The notes: a model not told the origin generated them from the letters alone. A stretch of 59,475 nucleotides of DNA from CANJDH01 sp964443245 (GCA_964443245.1 CAYUEG010000009.1:1-59475); one strand, 5' to 3'; numbered from the stretch's first letter, positions 8,629 through 17,687 are shown. Numbers and translations are program-made.

Positions 8629-9276
8629 TCAGCGCTTCGCCATCACCAGATGGGTAGCCAGTGCCGTCGCTGCGTGGTCGACGACCTGGTAACCGAGCGC
8701 GCGCAGATCCAGCCCGGCAAAGAGCGGTTCGCCGCTGCCCAGCAACACGGGTGAGATCGCGATATGCATTTCGTCGATCAGGCTTTTCTCCAGATACTGC
8801 CGGATGGTGGCAGCCCCGCCACCGATGCGGACATCCCGCGCCCCCGCCGCCTGGCAGGCGCGCTCCAGCGCTTCATGGATCCCGCAGGTGACGAAGTGGA
8901 ATACCGTGCCACCTTGCATGGTGATGGATGGCCTGGCGTGATGGGTCAATACAAACACAGGCACCTGATACGGCGGCGACTCGCCCCACCAGCCCTTCCA
9001 GGTGTGGTCGGGCCACGGGCCGCGCACCGGGCCGAACATGTTGCGCCCGAGAATCCAGGCGCCGATGTTGTGAAAGCCGCGTGCCGCGAAATCGTCATCG
9101 ACGCCGGTGGCACCGCTGTCGTTGCCAAATACCTTCTGCTGAAACGTCCGCGTACTGAACGCCCATTTGTGGAGATCCGGCCCACCTACCCCGAGCGGGT
9201 TGGCGAGGTCCTGGTTCGGGCCGGCACCGAAGCCGTCTGCCGAGATCGAAAAACTTTCAACGCGCAATCTGGACAT
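8629..9276 (-). CDS. dihydrofolate reductase-like / RibD C-terminal domain protein
   Basis: A 215-aa protein of the stand-alone RibD-C/DHFR-like family. It opens with MSRLRVESFSISADGFGAGP, which is typical, and ends with the GSGEPLF strand-turn near residue 185. The middle has ILGRNMFGPVRGPW and DVRIGGGAATIRQYL, the latter resembling the nucleotide-binding GGG turn. It is probably an NADPH-dependent reductase acting on a pteridine, pyrimidine or similar compound; the substrate is unknown. The start at 9276 has GGAGA eight bases upstream. It sits inside the ECF42 cassette. Confidence 0.85.
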   Translation of the reverse strand: MSRLRVESFSISADGFGAGPNQDLANPLGVGGPDLHKWAFSTRTFQQKVFGNDSGATGVDDDFAARGFHNIGAWILGRNMFGPVRGPWPDHTWKGWWGESPPYQVPVFVLTHHARPSITMQGGTVFHFVTCGIHEALERACQAAGARDVRIGGGAATIRQYLEKSLIDEMHIAISPVLLGSGEPLFAGLDLRALGYQVVDHAATALATHLVMAKR

Positions 9277-9350
9277 GCATGAGTTCTCCATGTGGCCCTG
9301 TGACGGGCGCGGCTTCGATACCGGCTGCCGTCCCTCACCAGGATTGCCGG

Positions 9351-9716
9351 TCAGTCGCCGGGCAAGCCCGACAGTTCAACAACCGGCCGGACCTCCACCG
9401 TGCCGATGCGCGCGCCGGGTACGCGCTTCGCAATTTCGACTGCCGCGATTTTGTCCGGCGCGTCGATCAGGTAGTAACCGGCTATTTGTTCGTGCGTTTC
9501 AATAAACGGGCCGTCGGTTACCAGTGCCTTGCCATCGCGTACCCGCACCAGGGTTGCAGCCGAAACCGGCTGCAGCGGCGAGGCGCTGAGGTACTGCTTG
9601 CCGGCATGCAGGCGATGCGTCAGGGCGATGGACTCGGCAAGCAATTGTTGGCGCGTGGCCGGGTCGAGTTGATCGAAAGCCACTTCGTTGTGATGGACCA
9701 GCAAGAGGTACTTCAT
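9351..9716 (-). CDS. YciI/DGPF-domain protein (copy 1 of the cassette)
   Basis: A 121-aa YciI-like protein beginning MKYLLLVHHNEVAFDQL, with the DGPF signature in TDGPFIETHEQIAGYYLIDA and the closing GTVEVRPVVEL strand. It shares the overall layout of the copy at 6804-7154 but differs through much of the N-terminal half, so the two are not recent duplicates. The DGPF family is the hallmark neighbour of ECF42 sigma factors. A role in handling a small reactive metabolite has been proposed for such proteins, but nothing here shows it. Confidence 0.88.
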   Translation of the reverse strand: MKYLLLVHHNEVAFDQLDPATRQQLLAESIALTHRLHAGKQYLSASPLQPVSAATLVRVRDGKALVTDGPFIETHEQIAGYYLIDAPDKIAAVEIAKRVPGARIGTVEVRPVVELSGLPGD

Positions 9717-9742
9717 ATGACCATTTCCTTCGCGGGAGCCGC

Positions 9743-10270
9743 TTACTTCTCGGCGAGATTCTTCAGGTTGCTCAGCCCCTCTTCATATTTGCTGCCGACC
9801 ATTTTGTCCATGCTGAAAAAGGTCGTCATCAACTTCGAGATGTACGGGCTGGGCCCATACATCGCTTGCGTGACGACAGTGCTGTCGCCTTGCGGTACGA
9901 GCGTGAAGTCTACGAAGTTATGCGCCTCAAACGGCGTCACGAAGTCCAGCTTCAGGGATATTTTTGACGATGGCACCGACTCGACAATCTCCATCCGCCC
10001 CTGTCCAATTTCCTTGTTGCCTGCCCACTCGTAGACCGCACCGATTCCGTTCTTTGGGCCGCGGTAAGTGCGCTTGATGGCAGGATCGATCTTTTCCCAA
10101 GGGGACCAGGCTTCCCACTGACGAAGGTCGTTGATCAAGGCAAACACTTTTGCCGGGGGCGCCTTGATGGTGGTGGTTCGCTCGATACGAAATGCGTCGG
10201 GTTTGGTCGCAGCGTAGATGAGCAGACCGGCGACCAGGAGCAGAACGACGATGACGATGATTTTTAGCAT
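9743..10270 (-). CDS. membrane-anchored SRPBCC-family protein
   Basis: A 175-aa protein with one N-terminal membrane segment (about residues 2-20, IIVIVVLLLVAGLLIYAAT), followed by a polyketide-cyclase/SRPBCC domain (FRIERTTTIKAPPAKVFALI onward, WSPWEKIDPA, YEWAGNKEIGQGRMEI). The chosen start MLKII at 10270 begins right before the membrane helix; upstream residues look non-coding. The domain would lie in the periplasm or face the membrane. It is the first gene after the ECF42 sigma factor, with a 119-bp gap between them. Confidence 0.83.
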   Translation of the reverse strand: MLKIIVIVVLLLVAGLLIYAATKPDAFRIERTTTIKAPPAKVFALINDLRQWEAWSPWEKIDPAIKRTYRGPKNGIGAVYEWAGNKEIGQGRMEIVESVPSSKISLKLDFVTPFEAHNFVDFTLVPQGDSTVVTQAMYGPSPYISKLMTTFFSMDKMVGSKYEEGLSNLKNLAEK

Positions 10271-10389
10271 GCCAGGCCTCTGATCTTTTGAGTTTTCGTG
10301 CTCTTTAGTCGAACCGCACCTGCACAGATCGACAGGTCCGGAAGAAATACTTGGCAGCCCGGAAGCGCCCGGCCAAAGCCCCTCGCTCG

Positions 10390-11637
10390 TCACCTCAGTG
10401 CTGCCAACCGCTTGAGGAGAAAGCGTTTTTCAGGCTCTTGTTGCGCCAGCTCGAATGCACGTTGATAGGCGGCCCGCGCCTCATTGATCTGATTGAGCCG
10501 GCGCAGCATGTCGGCCTGTGCGGCATAGGCGAGGTGATAGTTGCCCAGACTACCCTGCGCAAGCAGCGCGTTGACCAGCGCCAGTCCGGCTGACGGCCCA
10601 TCGCGCATGGCGACCGCAACGGCGCGATTCAACTGCACCACGGGCGAGGCGTCGCGCCGCAGCAAGGCGTCGTAAAGCCCGGCAATCTGCGCCCAGTCCA
10701 CCACATCCGCTGCCCGGGCTTCGGCGTGAACGGCCGAGATGGCCGCCTGCAGCGCATAGACGCCGAATCCCGGTGACGACAGCGCCTGTTCGGCGAGCGC
10801 GCAGCCTTCGGTGATCAGTGCCCCGTTCCAGGCGCTGCGATCCTGCTCATCGAGCGGCACCAGATCACCATGGGCGTCGGTCCGTGCGGCGCGGCGCGAC
10901 TCATGCAGCAGCATCAATGCCAGCAGGCCGGCGACTTCCGGCGCGGGCAGCAACTGGTGCAGCAGGCGCGCCAGGCGAATTGCTTCTTCACTCAGTTCAG
11001 TGCGCGTCACGGCCGCGCCTGAGGAGGCCGAATACCCTTCGTTGAACACCAGATAAATCACGCGCAGCACGCTGGCGAGGCGCGCGGGCAGCTCCTGCCG
11101 TTCCGGAACTTCATAAGGAATGCGGGCGGCGCGAATCTTCGCTTTGGCGCGCACGATGCGCTGCGCAAGCGTGGGCGCCGGCAGCAGAAAAGCGCGCGCA
11201 ATCTCCTCGGTGGTCAGGCCGCACACCTCTCGCAGGGTCAGCGCGATTTGCGCTTCTTCGGCGAGACTCGGGTGGCAGCAGGTGAAGATCAGGCGCAGAC
11301 GGTCGTCCTCAAGAGGGCCGGCTTCATACGGCACCGACTCGTCGGGGATCGACTCTGCCGCCTCGTCCCAGGCCGCAAATCGGCGGTCGCGGCGAATCGC
11401 GTCGATCGCCTTGAAACGGCCGGTCGAGACCAGCCAGGCCGTCGGGTTGGCGGGTACGCCCTCGCGCGGCCACTGCTCGACGGCTGCCCGAAACGCGTCG
11501 TGCAGGGCTTCCTCGGCGCGATCAAAGTCGCCAATCAGGCGTACCAGTGTGGCAAATACGCGGCGTGCATCGCTGCGATAGAGCGTGTCGATCCGCTGCA
11601 ACAACGCGTGCTGATCCGGTTCGGCTGACGAATTCAG
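10390..11637 (-). CDS. ECF42-type RNA polymerase sigma factor with C-terminal extension
   Basis: A 415-aa extracytoplasmic-function sigma factor from the proposed start. Sigma region 2 (FATLVRLIGDFDRAEEALHDAF...AIDAIRRDRRF) and region 4 (ALTLREVCGLTTEEIARAFL) are followed by a long C-terminal extension with DUF6596 and TPR-like repeats (LNRAVAVAMRDGPSAGL, YAAQADMLRRLNQINEARAAY), the layout of group ECF42. These lack a classical anti-sigma partner; the extension is thought to control activity. The frame has no ATG or GTG at its 5' end: a stop lies at 11641-11643. The only codon with a good Shine-Dalgarno (GGGGAGA, 7-base spacing) is CTG at 11637; TTG at 11604 has none. Eight small genes follow on the same strand. 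Confidence 0.88.
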   Translation of the reverse strand: MNSSAEPDQHALLQRIDTLYRSDARRVFATLVRLIGDFDRAEEALHDAFRAAVEQWPREGVPANPTAWLVSTGRFKAIDAIRRDRRFAAWDEAAESIPDESVPYEAGPLEDDRLRLIFTCCHPSLAEEAQIALTLREVCGLTTEEIARAFLLPAPTLAQRIVRAKAKIRAARIPYEVPERQELPARLASVLRVIYLVFNEGYSASSGAAVTRTELSEEAIRLARLLHQLLPAPEVAGLLALMLLHESRRAARTDAHGDLVPLDEQDRSAWNGALITEGCALAEQALSSPGFGVYALQAAISAVHAEARAADVVDWAQIAGLYDALLRRDASPVVQLNRAVAVAMRDGPSAGLALVNALLAQGSLGNYHLAYAAQADMLRRLNQINEARAAYQRAFELAQQEPEKRFLLKRLAALR

Positions 11638-11650
11638 AAGTTATCTCCCC
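11635..11650 (-). promoter_or_regulatory. strong ribosome binding site deciding a CTG start
   Basis: On the minus strand GGGGAGATAACTTCTG places GGAG seven bases before CTG 11637, in frame with the sigma factor. An in-frame TAA (11643-11641) lies between the two, so translation cannot start further upstream. The first alternative, TTG 11604, has no ribosome site. Confidence 0.55.
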
Positions 11651-11656
11651 TGACAG

Positions 11657-11680
11657 GCGCTCCCACCAACGATTCCGGCG
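11657..11680 (+). repeat. dispersed CACCAACG repeat, copy A
   Basis: GGCGCTCCCACCAACGATTC and the following CCGG, between the start of the sigma gene and the end of pyk. It shares GCGCTCC(C/T)ACCAACG with the copies at 29652 and (inverted) 51909. It is the left member of a pair, with copy B starting about 40 bases further on in the same orientation. Confidence 0.65.
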
Positions 11681-11696
11681 GCAGTGCCGTGAAGAT

Positions 11697-11721
11697 ACGC
11701 TTGCACCAACGGTTTCCGGCC
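11697..11721 (+). repeat. dispersed CACCAACG repeat, copy B
   Basis: ACGCTTGCACCAACGGTTTC followed by CGGCC, directly downstream of copy A in the same orientation. ACCAACGGTTTCCGG is identical to the copy inside the M81 gene at 29662-29676. No matching left stem arm is present here. Confidence 0.65.
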
Positions 11722-11753
11722 GATTTGCCGGGCATTCGTCGGTGGTGGCGGGC

Positions 11754-13184
11754 TTACTGCTCGCCGACGCGCAGAATCTTCATCGTGTTGGTGCCGCCGG
11801 TCTTGCCGATCGGCTCGCCAATGGTGATGACGATCAGGTCGCCTTTCTCCAATACGCCCTGCTTGACCAGGAAATTCTCCGATTCGGCGAGCAGCTGGTC
11901 GCGCTCGGTGCTTTGCTCGGTCATCAGGAAGGTGCGGGTGTCACGGAACAACGCGAGTTTGGTAAAGGTCTCGGGGTCCGGCGTCAGCGCGTAGATCGGC
12001 ACGCCGGAATTGAGGCGGCTCATCCACAGCGCAGTAGAGCCTGACTGGGTGAGCGCCACGATCGCCTTGACCTTGAGGTGGTGCGCCGTGAACAGCGCCG
12101 CCATCGCGATTGACTGGTCGATGCGGGTGAAGACGCGGTTCAAAAAATCCTGATCGAGCTTGACCTCGGCATCCATCGATTTGTCGGTCTCGATGCAGAT
12201 GCGCGCCATCGCTTCCACCGCCTCGACCGGGAACTTGCCCGAGGCCGATTCGGCCGACAGCATCACCGCATCGGTACCGTCGAGCACCGCGTTGGCGACG
12301 TCGCTGACCTCGGCGCGCGTCGGCACCGGCGACGAAATCATCGATTCCATCATCTGCGTGGCAGTGATGGTGAGCTTGTTCATCTCGCGTGCCATGCGGA
12401 TCATGCGCTTTTGCAGGGCCGGCACGGCGGCGTCACCGACTTCGATGGCGAGGTCGCCGCGCGCCACCATGATGCCGTCGGACGCCTTGAGGATTTCTTC
12501 GAGAGCCGGAATCGCCTCGGCGCGCTCGATCTTCGCAATCAATAGAGACTTGCCGCCGCGCGCGCGCATCAGCTCGCGCGCCATGTACATGTCCGCACCA
12601 GATTTGGGGAAGGAGATCGCCAGGTAATCCGCCTTCAGCGCCACGGCGGTGTTGATGTCCTCAATGTCCTTCGAGGTCAAGGGGGGAGCGGTCAATCCGC
12701 CGCCCTGCTTGTTGATGCCCTTGTTGTTCGACAACACGCCGCCCACCTTGACAGTGGTAGTGACGCGATTGCCCAGCACCTTGTTGACCGTCAACACGAT
12801 CTTGCCGTCGTCGAGCAACAGCACATCGCCCGGCTTGACGTCGTGCGGCAACTCCTTGTAATCGATGCTGCAGGATTTCTCGTCACCGATCTCGGCGTCG
12901 GCATCGAGGATGAAGGACGCACCGTTGACGAGTGTGATCCGGCCTTCCTTGAACTTGCCGACGCGGATCTTCGGGCCCTGCAGGTCGGCCAGAATTGCGA
13001 CGCCCCGCTTGTGGCGGGCCGCGATCTCGCGCACCACGCGGGCACGCTCGATGTGATCCGCGGCCGTGCCGTGCGAAAAGTTGAGCCGCACGACATCGAC
13101 GCCCGCGGCGATCAGGCGGTCCAGGGTATCGGCGTCGCTGGATGCAGGGCCGAGGGTGGCTACGATCTTGGTCGAACGAGGCAT
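11754..13184 (-). CDS. pyk: pyruvate kinase
   Basis: A 476-aa pyruvate kinase, normal length, converting PEP and ADP to pyruvate and ATP. The start MPRSTKIVATLGPASSD at 13184 matches the family; a TTG further upstream is not needed. Seen are VVRLNFSHGTADHI-like residues near 30-43, ILADLQGPKIRVG near 67-79, the substrate/metal segment LLIAKIERAEAI near 215, MVARGDLAIEVG near 240 and the TATQMMESMI signature near 275. The gene runs leftward after pgk. Its 3' side meets the ECF42 cassette and repeat copies A and B instead of fba. Confidence 0.95.
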   Translation of the reverse strand: MPRSTKIVATLGPASSDADTLDRLIAAGVDVVRLNFSHGTAADHIERARVVREIAARHKRGVAILADLQGPKIRVGKFKEGRITLVNGASFILDADAEIGDEKSCSIDYKELPHDVKPGDVLLLDDGKIVLTVNKVLGNRVTTTVKVGGVLSNNKGINKQGGGLTAPPLTSKDIEDINTAVALKADYLAISFPKSGADMYMARELMRARGGKSLLIAKIERAEAIPALEEILKASDGIMVARGDLAIEVGDAAVPALQKRMIRMAREMNKLTITATQMMESMISSPVPTRAEVSDVANAVLDGTDAVMLSAESASGKFPVEAVEAMARICIETDKSMDAEVKLDQDFLNRVFTRIDQSIAMAALFTAHHLKVKAIVALTQSGSTALWMSRLNSGVPIYALTPDPETFTKLALFRDTRTFLMTEQSTERDQLLAESENFLVKQGVLEKGDLIVITIGEPIGKTGGTNTMKILRVGEQ

Positions 13185-13253
13185 GAGGTAATCCGGTCGG
13201 GTTGAAGAATCAGGCAAAAAGAGAGGCAGGCGAACGGGGGTGCGTGTAAAAGT

Positions 13254-14447
13254 TCAGGTGCTGAAACGTTGCGTGAGGATGTCCACCGCCGGCAACGTCT
13301 TGCCTTCCAGGAATTCCAGGAACGCCCCCCCGGCGGTGGAGATATAGCTGATCTGGTCCGCGACGCCATACTTGTTGATGGCCGCAATCGTGTCGCCGCC
13401 ACCGGCAATCGAAAACGCCTGCGACGCCGCAATGGCGTTGGCGATGGCCTGGGTGCCGCCGCCAAACTGGTCAAACTCGAACACCCCGACCGGGCCGTTC
13501 CACACGATCGTGCCGGCACCGGCAATCAGACCCGACAGGGCCGCCGCGCTCTTCGGGCCGATATCGAAAATCATGTCGTCGGCTGCAACGTCCTTCGCGT
13601 CCTTGGTGGTCGCCAGGGCGCCGGCGGAGAATTCCTTGCCCACCACCACATCGACCGGGATCGGCACCGAGCCGTTCTTGGCCTGCATCTTGGCCATCAC
13701 GGCGCGCGCTTCGTCGAGCATTTCCATTTCGGCCAGCGACTTGCCGATCGGCAGGCCGACCGCCGCCATGAAGGTATTGGCGATGCCGCCGCCGACAATC
13801 ATGTGATCGACCTTTTCGGTCAGTGCCTGCAGGATCGACAGCTTGGTCGACACCTTGGAGCCGGCCACAATCGCCACCAGGGGACGCTTCGGTGCCAGCA
13901 GCGCGGCGCCCAGCGCGTCAAGCTCGGCGGCCATCAGCGGGCCGGCGCACGCGATGGCCGCGTGCCTGGCAATCCCGTGCGTCGTGCCCTCGGCGCGGTG
14001 GGCAGTACCGAATGCGTCGTTGACGTAGATGTCGCACAGCTTTGCCATCTTCTGGGCGAGCGCATCGTCGTTCTTCTTTTCGCCCTTGTTGCAGCGGCAG
14101 TTCTCCAGCAGCACCAGTTCGCCTGGCGCGACCGTGACGCCATCGACCCAGCCGGCCTTGAGCGGCACGGCACGCCCGAGCAATTCGCCCAGTCGCCCGG
14201 CGATCGGCGCCAGGGAATCTTCGGGCTTCAGTTCGCCTTCGGTCGGGCGACCCAGATGCGAGGTGACCATCACGGCAGCCCCGGCTTCGAGCGCCAGCCT
14301 GATGGCGGGCACGGAGGCGCGGATGCGCGTGTCGTCCGTGATGTGGCCGGCATCATCCTGCGGCACGTTGAGATCGGAGCGAATGAAGACGCGTTTTCCT
14401 GCCAGTTGGCCGGACGCGGCGAGTTCGGAGAGGCGCTTGAATTTCAT
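13254..14447 (-). CDS. pgk: phosphoglycerate kinase
   Basis: A 397-aa monomeric glycolytic kinase transferring phosphate between 1,3-bisphosphoglycerate and ADP. The chosen ATG at 14447 starts MKFKRLSEL; RVFIRSDLNVP near residue 19 is the PGK signature, HLGRPTEG near 61 binds 3-phosphoglycerate, VAIVAGSKVSTK near 198 and the C-terminal GGGDTIAAI nucleotide loop are intact. It stands between gap (upstream) and pyk (downstream) on the minus strand. A terminator-like hairpin lies in the 44-bp gap before it. Confidence 0.95.
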   Translation of the reverse strand: MKFKRLSELAASGQLAGKRVFIRSDLNVPQDDAGHITDDTRIRASVPAIRLALEAGAAVMVTSHLGRPTEGELKPEDSLAPIAGRLGELLGRAVPLKAGWVDGVTVAPGELVLLENCRCNKGEKKNDDALAQKMAKLCDIYVNDAFGTAHRAEGTTHGIARHAAIACAGPLMAAELDALGAALLAPKRPLVAIVAGSKVSTKLSILQALTEKVDHMIVGGGIANTFMAAVGLPIGKSLAEMEMLDEARAVMAKMQAKNGSVPIPVDVVVGKEFSAGALATTKDAKDVAADDMIFDIGPKSAAALSGLIAGAGTIVWNGPVGVFEFDQFGGGTQAIANAIAASQAFSIAGGGDTIAAINKYGVADQISYISTAGGAFLEFLEGKTLPAVDILTQRFST

Positions 14448-14462
14448 GGTGTCAGAAACGGA

Positions 14463-14483
14463 AAGGGCGCCTGAAGCGCCCTT
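14463..14483 (-). terminator. hairpin between gap and pgk, possible attenuator
   Basis: Read on the minus strand AAGGGCGC-TTCAG-GCGCCCTT is an 8-bp perfect stem followed by TCCGTTTCT, a weakly T-rich tail, starting 8 bases after the gap stop. It would reduce read-through from gap into pgk or protect the gap mRNA 3' end. Confidence 0.6.
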
Positions 14484-14491
14484 GTGTTGAA

Positions 14492-15517
14492 TTACTTGGC
14501 AGACATCAACGCGACCGTGGTGTCGAGCATCCGGTTGGAGAAGCCCCACTCGTTGTCGTACCAGCTGCCGACCTTGACCAGCGTGCCTTCCGCGACTTTG
14601 GTCAGCGAGGCATCAAAGGTGGACGAGGCCGGGTTGTGGTTGAAATCGGACGACACCAGTGGTTCGGTGGTGTAGTCGAGGATGCCCTTGAGCGAACCGT
14701 TGGCGGCTTCGCGCATGATGGTGTTGACTTCCTCGACGGTGGTCGGACGGCGCGCCGTGAAGGTGAGGTCGACGATCGAGACATTGATGGTCGGCACACG
14801 GATGGCGTAGCCATCCAGCTTGCCGTTCAGCTCCGGCAATACCAGGCCGACCGCGGCGGCGGCACCGGTCTTGGTCGGGATCATGTTCATCGAGGCCGAG
14901 CGTGCACGACGCAGGTCTTCGTGATACACGTCAGTCAACACCTGGTCGTTGGTATAGGCGTGCACCGTGGTCATCAGGCCACCGACAATGCCGATCTTGT
15001 CGTGCAAGGGCTTGACCAGCGGGGCCAGGCAGTTGGTGGTGCACGAAGCATTCGAGATGACGGTATGCGCCGCTTTGAGCACGTTGTGGTTGACGCCGTA
15101 CACCACGGTCGCGTCGACGTCCTTGCCACCCGGAGCGGAGATGATCACCTTCTTGGCGCCGCCGGCAATGTGGGCCGAGGCTTTTTCCTTGCTGGTGAAG
15201 AAGCCGGTGCACTCCAGCACCACATCGACACCCAGCTCACCCCATGGCAGTTTGGACGGGTCGCGATTGGCGAGCACCTTGATCTTGTCGCCTGCATCCT
15301 TGGTACCAACGACCATGTATTCGCCGTCGATGCCGACCGTGCCGGGGAACTTGCCGTGCGCGGTGTCGTATTTGGTCAGGTGCACGTTGGTCTTGACGTC
15401 GCCCAGGTCGTTGATCGCCACGATCTGGATGTCATGCTTCTTGCCGCCTTCGTAGTGGGCGCGCAGGATGTTGCGGCCGATGCGGCCGTAGCCGTTGATT
15501 GCTACCTTGATGGTCAT
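14492..15517 (-). CDS. gap: glyceraldehyde-3-phosphate dehydrogenase, type I
   Basis: A 341-aa NAD-dependent GAPDH. It shows the NAD-fold INGYGRIGRNILRA at residues 8-20, the catalytic Cys159 in SNASCTTNCLAPL, and the C-terminal WYDNEWGFSNRMLDT segment. The start ATG has GGAGAAA upstream at good spacing. It is part of the tkt-gap-pgk-pyk block and serves glycolysis, gluconeogenesis and possibly a Calvin cycle; no RuBisCO or PRK gene is in the window to decide the last point. Confidence 0.95.
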   Translation of the reverse strand: MTIKVAINGYGRIGRNILRAHYEGGKKHDIQIVAINDLGDVKTNVHLTKYDTAHGKFPGTVGIDGEYMVVGTKDAGDKIKVLANRDPSKLPWGELGVDVVLECTGFFTSKEKASAHIAGGAKKVIISAPGGKDVDATVVYGVNHNVLKAAHTVISNASCTTNCLAPLVKPLHDKIGIVGGLMTTVHAYTNDQVLTDVYHEDLRRARSASMNMIPTKTGAAAAVGLVLPELNGKLDGYAIRVPTINVSIVDLTFTARRPTTVEEVNTIMREAANGSLKGILDYTTEPLVSSDFNHNPASSTFDASLTKVAEGTLVKVGSWYDNEWGFSNRMLDTTVALMSAK

Positions 15518-15668
15518 GCCTGTTTCTCCAAAAAAGTCAGGGCTCCCTGATCAATCGCGCAACCCTTCATTTCCGGACGAAGTGATGCAGTGAGGCCCGC
15601 GTCGCAGAATGGAGAGTTCAATTTGCCGGTTCATCAGGGAAACCATGGATGCCGCGTTGCCGCGCAGC

Positions 15669-17687
15669 TTACAGAATGCCCTTCACAGCCTTGACCGCTT
15701 GGTCTGCCGTGAAGCCGAAGTGGGTGAACAAATCCTTGAAGGGGGCCGATTCGCCAAACGTGTTGATGCCAATCACGGCACCCGTGCGGCCCACATACTT
15801 GTGCCAGAAGTCGGTGACGCCCGCTTCAATGGCAAGCGCCGGCACGTTCAACGGCAGCACCTTCTCGCGATACGCCTTGTCCTGCGCGTCGAACACCTGG
15901 GTGCACGGCATCGAGACGACGCGCACGTTGATGCCTTCGGCGGCGAGCTGTTCTTTCGCCTTGATGGCGATCTCGACTTCGGAGCCGGTGGCGATGATGA
16001 TGGCCTGTGGCGTGCCCTGGCAGTCGGCGAGGATATAGCCGCCGCGGGCAATCGATTCGATGACGTCGGCGCTGCGCTTCTGGAACGCCGAGTTCTGGCG
16101 CGTGAAGATCAGGCAGGTCGGGCCGTGCTGGCGCTCGATGGCATGGCTCCAGGCGATGGCTGATTCGACCGTATCGCAGGGGCGCCAGACGTGCATGCCG
16201 GGGATCAGGCGCAAGCTCGACACATGCTCGACCGGCTGGTGGGTCGGGCCGTCTTCGCCGACGCCGATCGAGTCGTGCGTGAAGACGAAAATGTTGCGCA
16301 GCTTCATCAGGCTCGCCATGCGCAGGGCATTGCGCGAGTAGTCAGCGAACGTGAGGAAGGTGCCGGTCTCGGTGATGAAGCCACCGTGCAGTGCCATACC
16401 GTTGGTAATCGCCGCCATGGCGAACTCGCGCACGCCGAAGTTGACGATGTTGCCCGCCAGCGGCGCGGGGCTCGCGCCGCCGACACCGGGCTTGACCGGC
16501 ACGCTGCCCGGCCAGTTGGTAAACACGCTGCCCATCAGGTCGGCCGAGCCACCCACGAGTTCCGGCAGGGCGGGGGCGAGGGCGGCCAGCGCCCCTTGCG
16601 ACGCCTTGCGGGTGGCGACCGTCTCGGCCTTCTCGTTGGCCGCGTTGACCAGTGCCGCCACCGTGGCATTCCAGTTGGCCGGCAGGGCACCGCTGATGCG
16701 ACGCGTAAATTCTGCGGCGAGGTCGGGATGGGCCTTGGCGTAGGCGGCGAACTTGTCGTTCCACGCGGCCTCGTTCTTTGCGCCAGCGGCCCTGGCATTC
16801 CAGCCGTCGTAGACGTCTTGCGGAATCACGAACGGCTCGTGGTTCCAGCCGAGCGCCGCGCGCGTGGCGGCGATTTCATCCTTGCCGAGTGGCTCGCCGT
16901 GGGTCTTGGCGGTGCCCTGGCGATTCGGCGAACCCTTGCCGATCACAGTCTTGCAGCAGATGATGGTCGGGCGTGCGGTATCGGCGCGCGCGGCCTTGAG
17001 GGCGGCGTCGACCGCATCGACATCATGGCCGTCCACGTTGCGGAGCACCTGCCAGCCGTAGGCTTCAAAGCGCTTGGGCGTGTCGTCGGTGAACCAGCCT
17101 TCGGTCTTGCCGTCGATCGAAATGCCGTTGTCGTCGTACAGGCAGATCAGCTTGCTTAAGCCCAGCGTGCCGGCGAGCGAAGCGGCCTCGTGCGAAATGC
17201 CTTCCATCAGGCAGCCGTCGCCCAGCACCACATAGGTGTGGTGGTCCACGATGGTGTGGCCGTCGCGATTGAAGCTGGCGGCAAGCAGCCGCTCGGCCAG
17301 CGCCATGCCCACCGCGTTGGTCACGCCCTGCCCGAGCGGGCCGGTGGTGGTTTCGACACCCGGCGTCATGCCGTATTCCGGGTGCCCCGGCGTTTTCGAG
17401 TGCAACTGGCGGAAGCGCTTGATCTGTTCGATCGGAAGGTCATAACCCGACAGGTGCAGGAGCGCGTACAGCAGCATCGAGCCATGGCCATTCGAGACCA
17501 CGAAGCGGTCGCGATCCGCCCATTGCGGGTTGGCCGGGTTGTGCTTCAGGTGGCGCGTCCAGAGCGCGACGGCAATGTCGGCCATGCCCATCGGCATGCC
17601 GGGGTGGCCGGAGTTGGCTTGCTGGACAGCGTCCATGGCCAGCGCGCGGATCGCGTTGGCGAGAGTCGAGGGAGGGAGCGTAGCCAT
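15669..17687 (-). CDS. tkt: transketolase
   Basis: A 672-aa thiamine-diphosphate enzyme moving two-carbon units between sugar phosphates in the pentose phosphate or Calvin cycle. Seen are ANSGHPGMPMG near residues 26-36, GPLGQGVTNAVGMA near 116-129, the ThDP motif GDGCLMEGISHEA near 156-168, HDSIGVGEDGPTHQPVEH near 470-487 and the final GESAPFKDLFTHFG. Length and all main motifs are normal. It is the upstream gene of the leftward carbon-metabolism block, with a 242-bp divergent region to speD. Confidence 0.95.
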   Translation of the reverse strand: MATLPPSTLANAIRALAMDAVQQANSGHPGMPMGMADIAVALWTRHLKHNPANPQWADRDRFVVSNGHGSMLLYALLHLSGYDLPIEQIKRFRQLHSKTPGHPEYGMTPGVETTTGPLGQGVTNAVGMALAERLLAASFNRDGHTIVDHHTYVVLGDGCLMEGISHEAASLAGTLGLSKLICLYDDNGISIDGKTEGWFTDDTPKRFEAYGWQVLRNVDGHDVDAVDAALKAARADTARPTIICCKTVIGKGSPNRQGTAKTHGEPLGKDEIAATRAALGWNHEPFVIPQDVYDGWNARAAGAKNEAAWNDKFAAYAKAHPDLAAEFTRRISGALPANWNATVAALVNAANEKAETVATRKASQGALAALAPALPELVGGSADLMGSVFTNWPGSVPVKPGVGGASPAPLAGNIVNFGVREFAMAAITNGMALHGGFITETGTFLTFADYSRNALRMASLMKLRNIFVFTHDSIGVGEDGPTHQPVEHVSSLRLIPGMHVWRPCDTVESAIAWSHAIERQHGPTCLIFTRQNSAFQKRSADVIESIARGGYILADCQGTPQAIIIATGSEVEIAIKAKEQLAAEGINVRVVSMPCTQVFDAQDKAYREKVLPLNVPALAIEAGVTDFWHKYVGRTGAVIGINTFGESAPFKDLFTHFGFTADQAVKAVKGIL

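Noticed and set aside
17301..17340. CGTTGGT in tkt and similar strings in coaX, ubiE and others
   Set aside because: The seven bases arise from common codons (Thr-Asn or Asn-Gly) and the flanks do not match the repeat.
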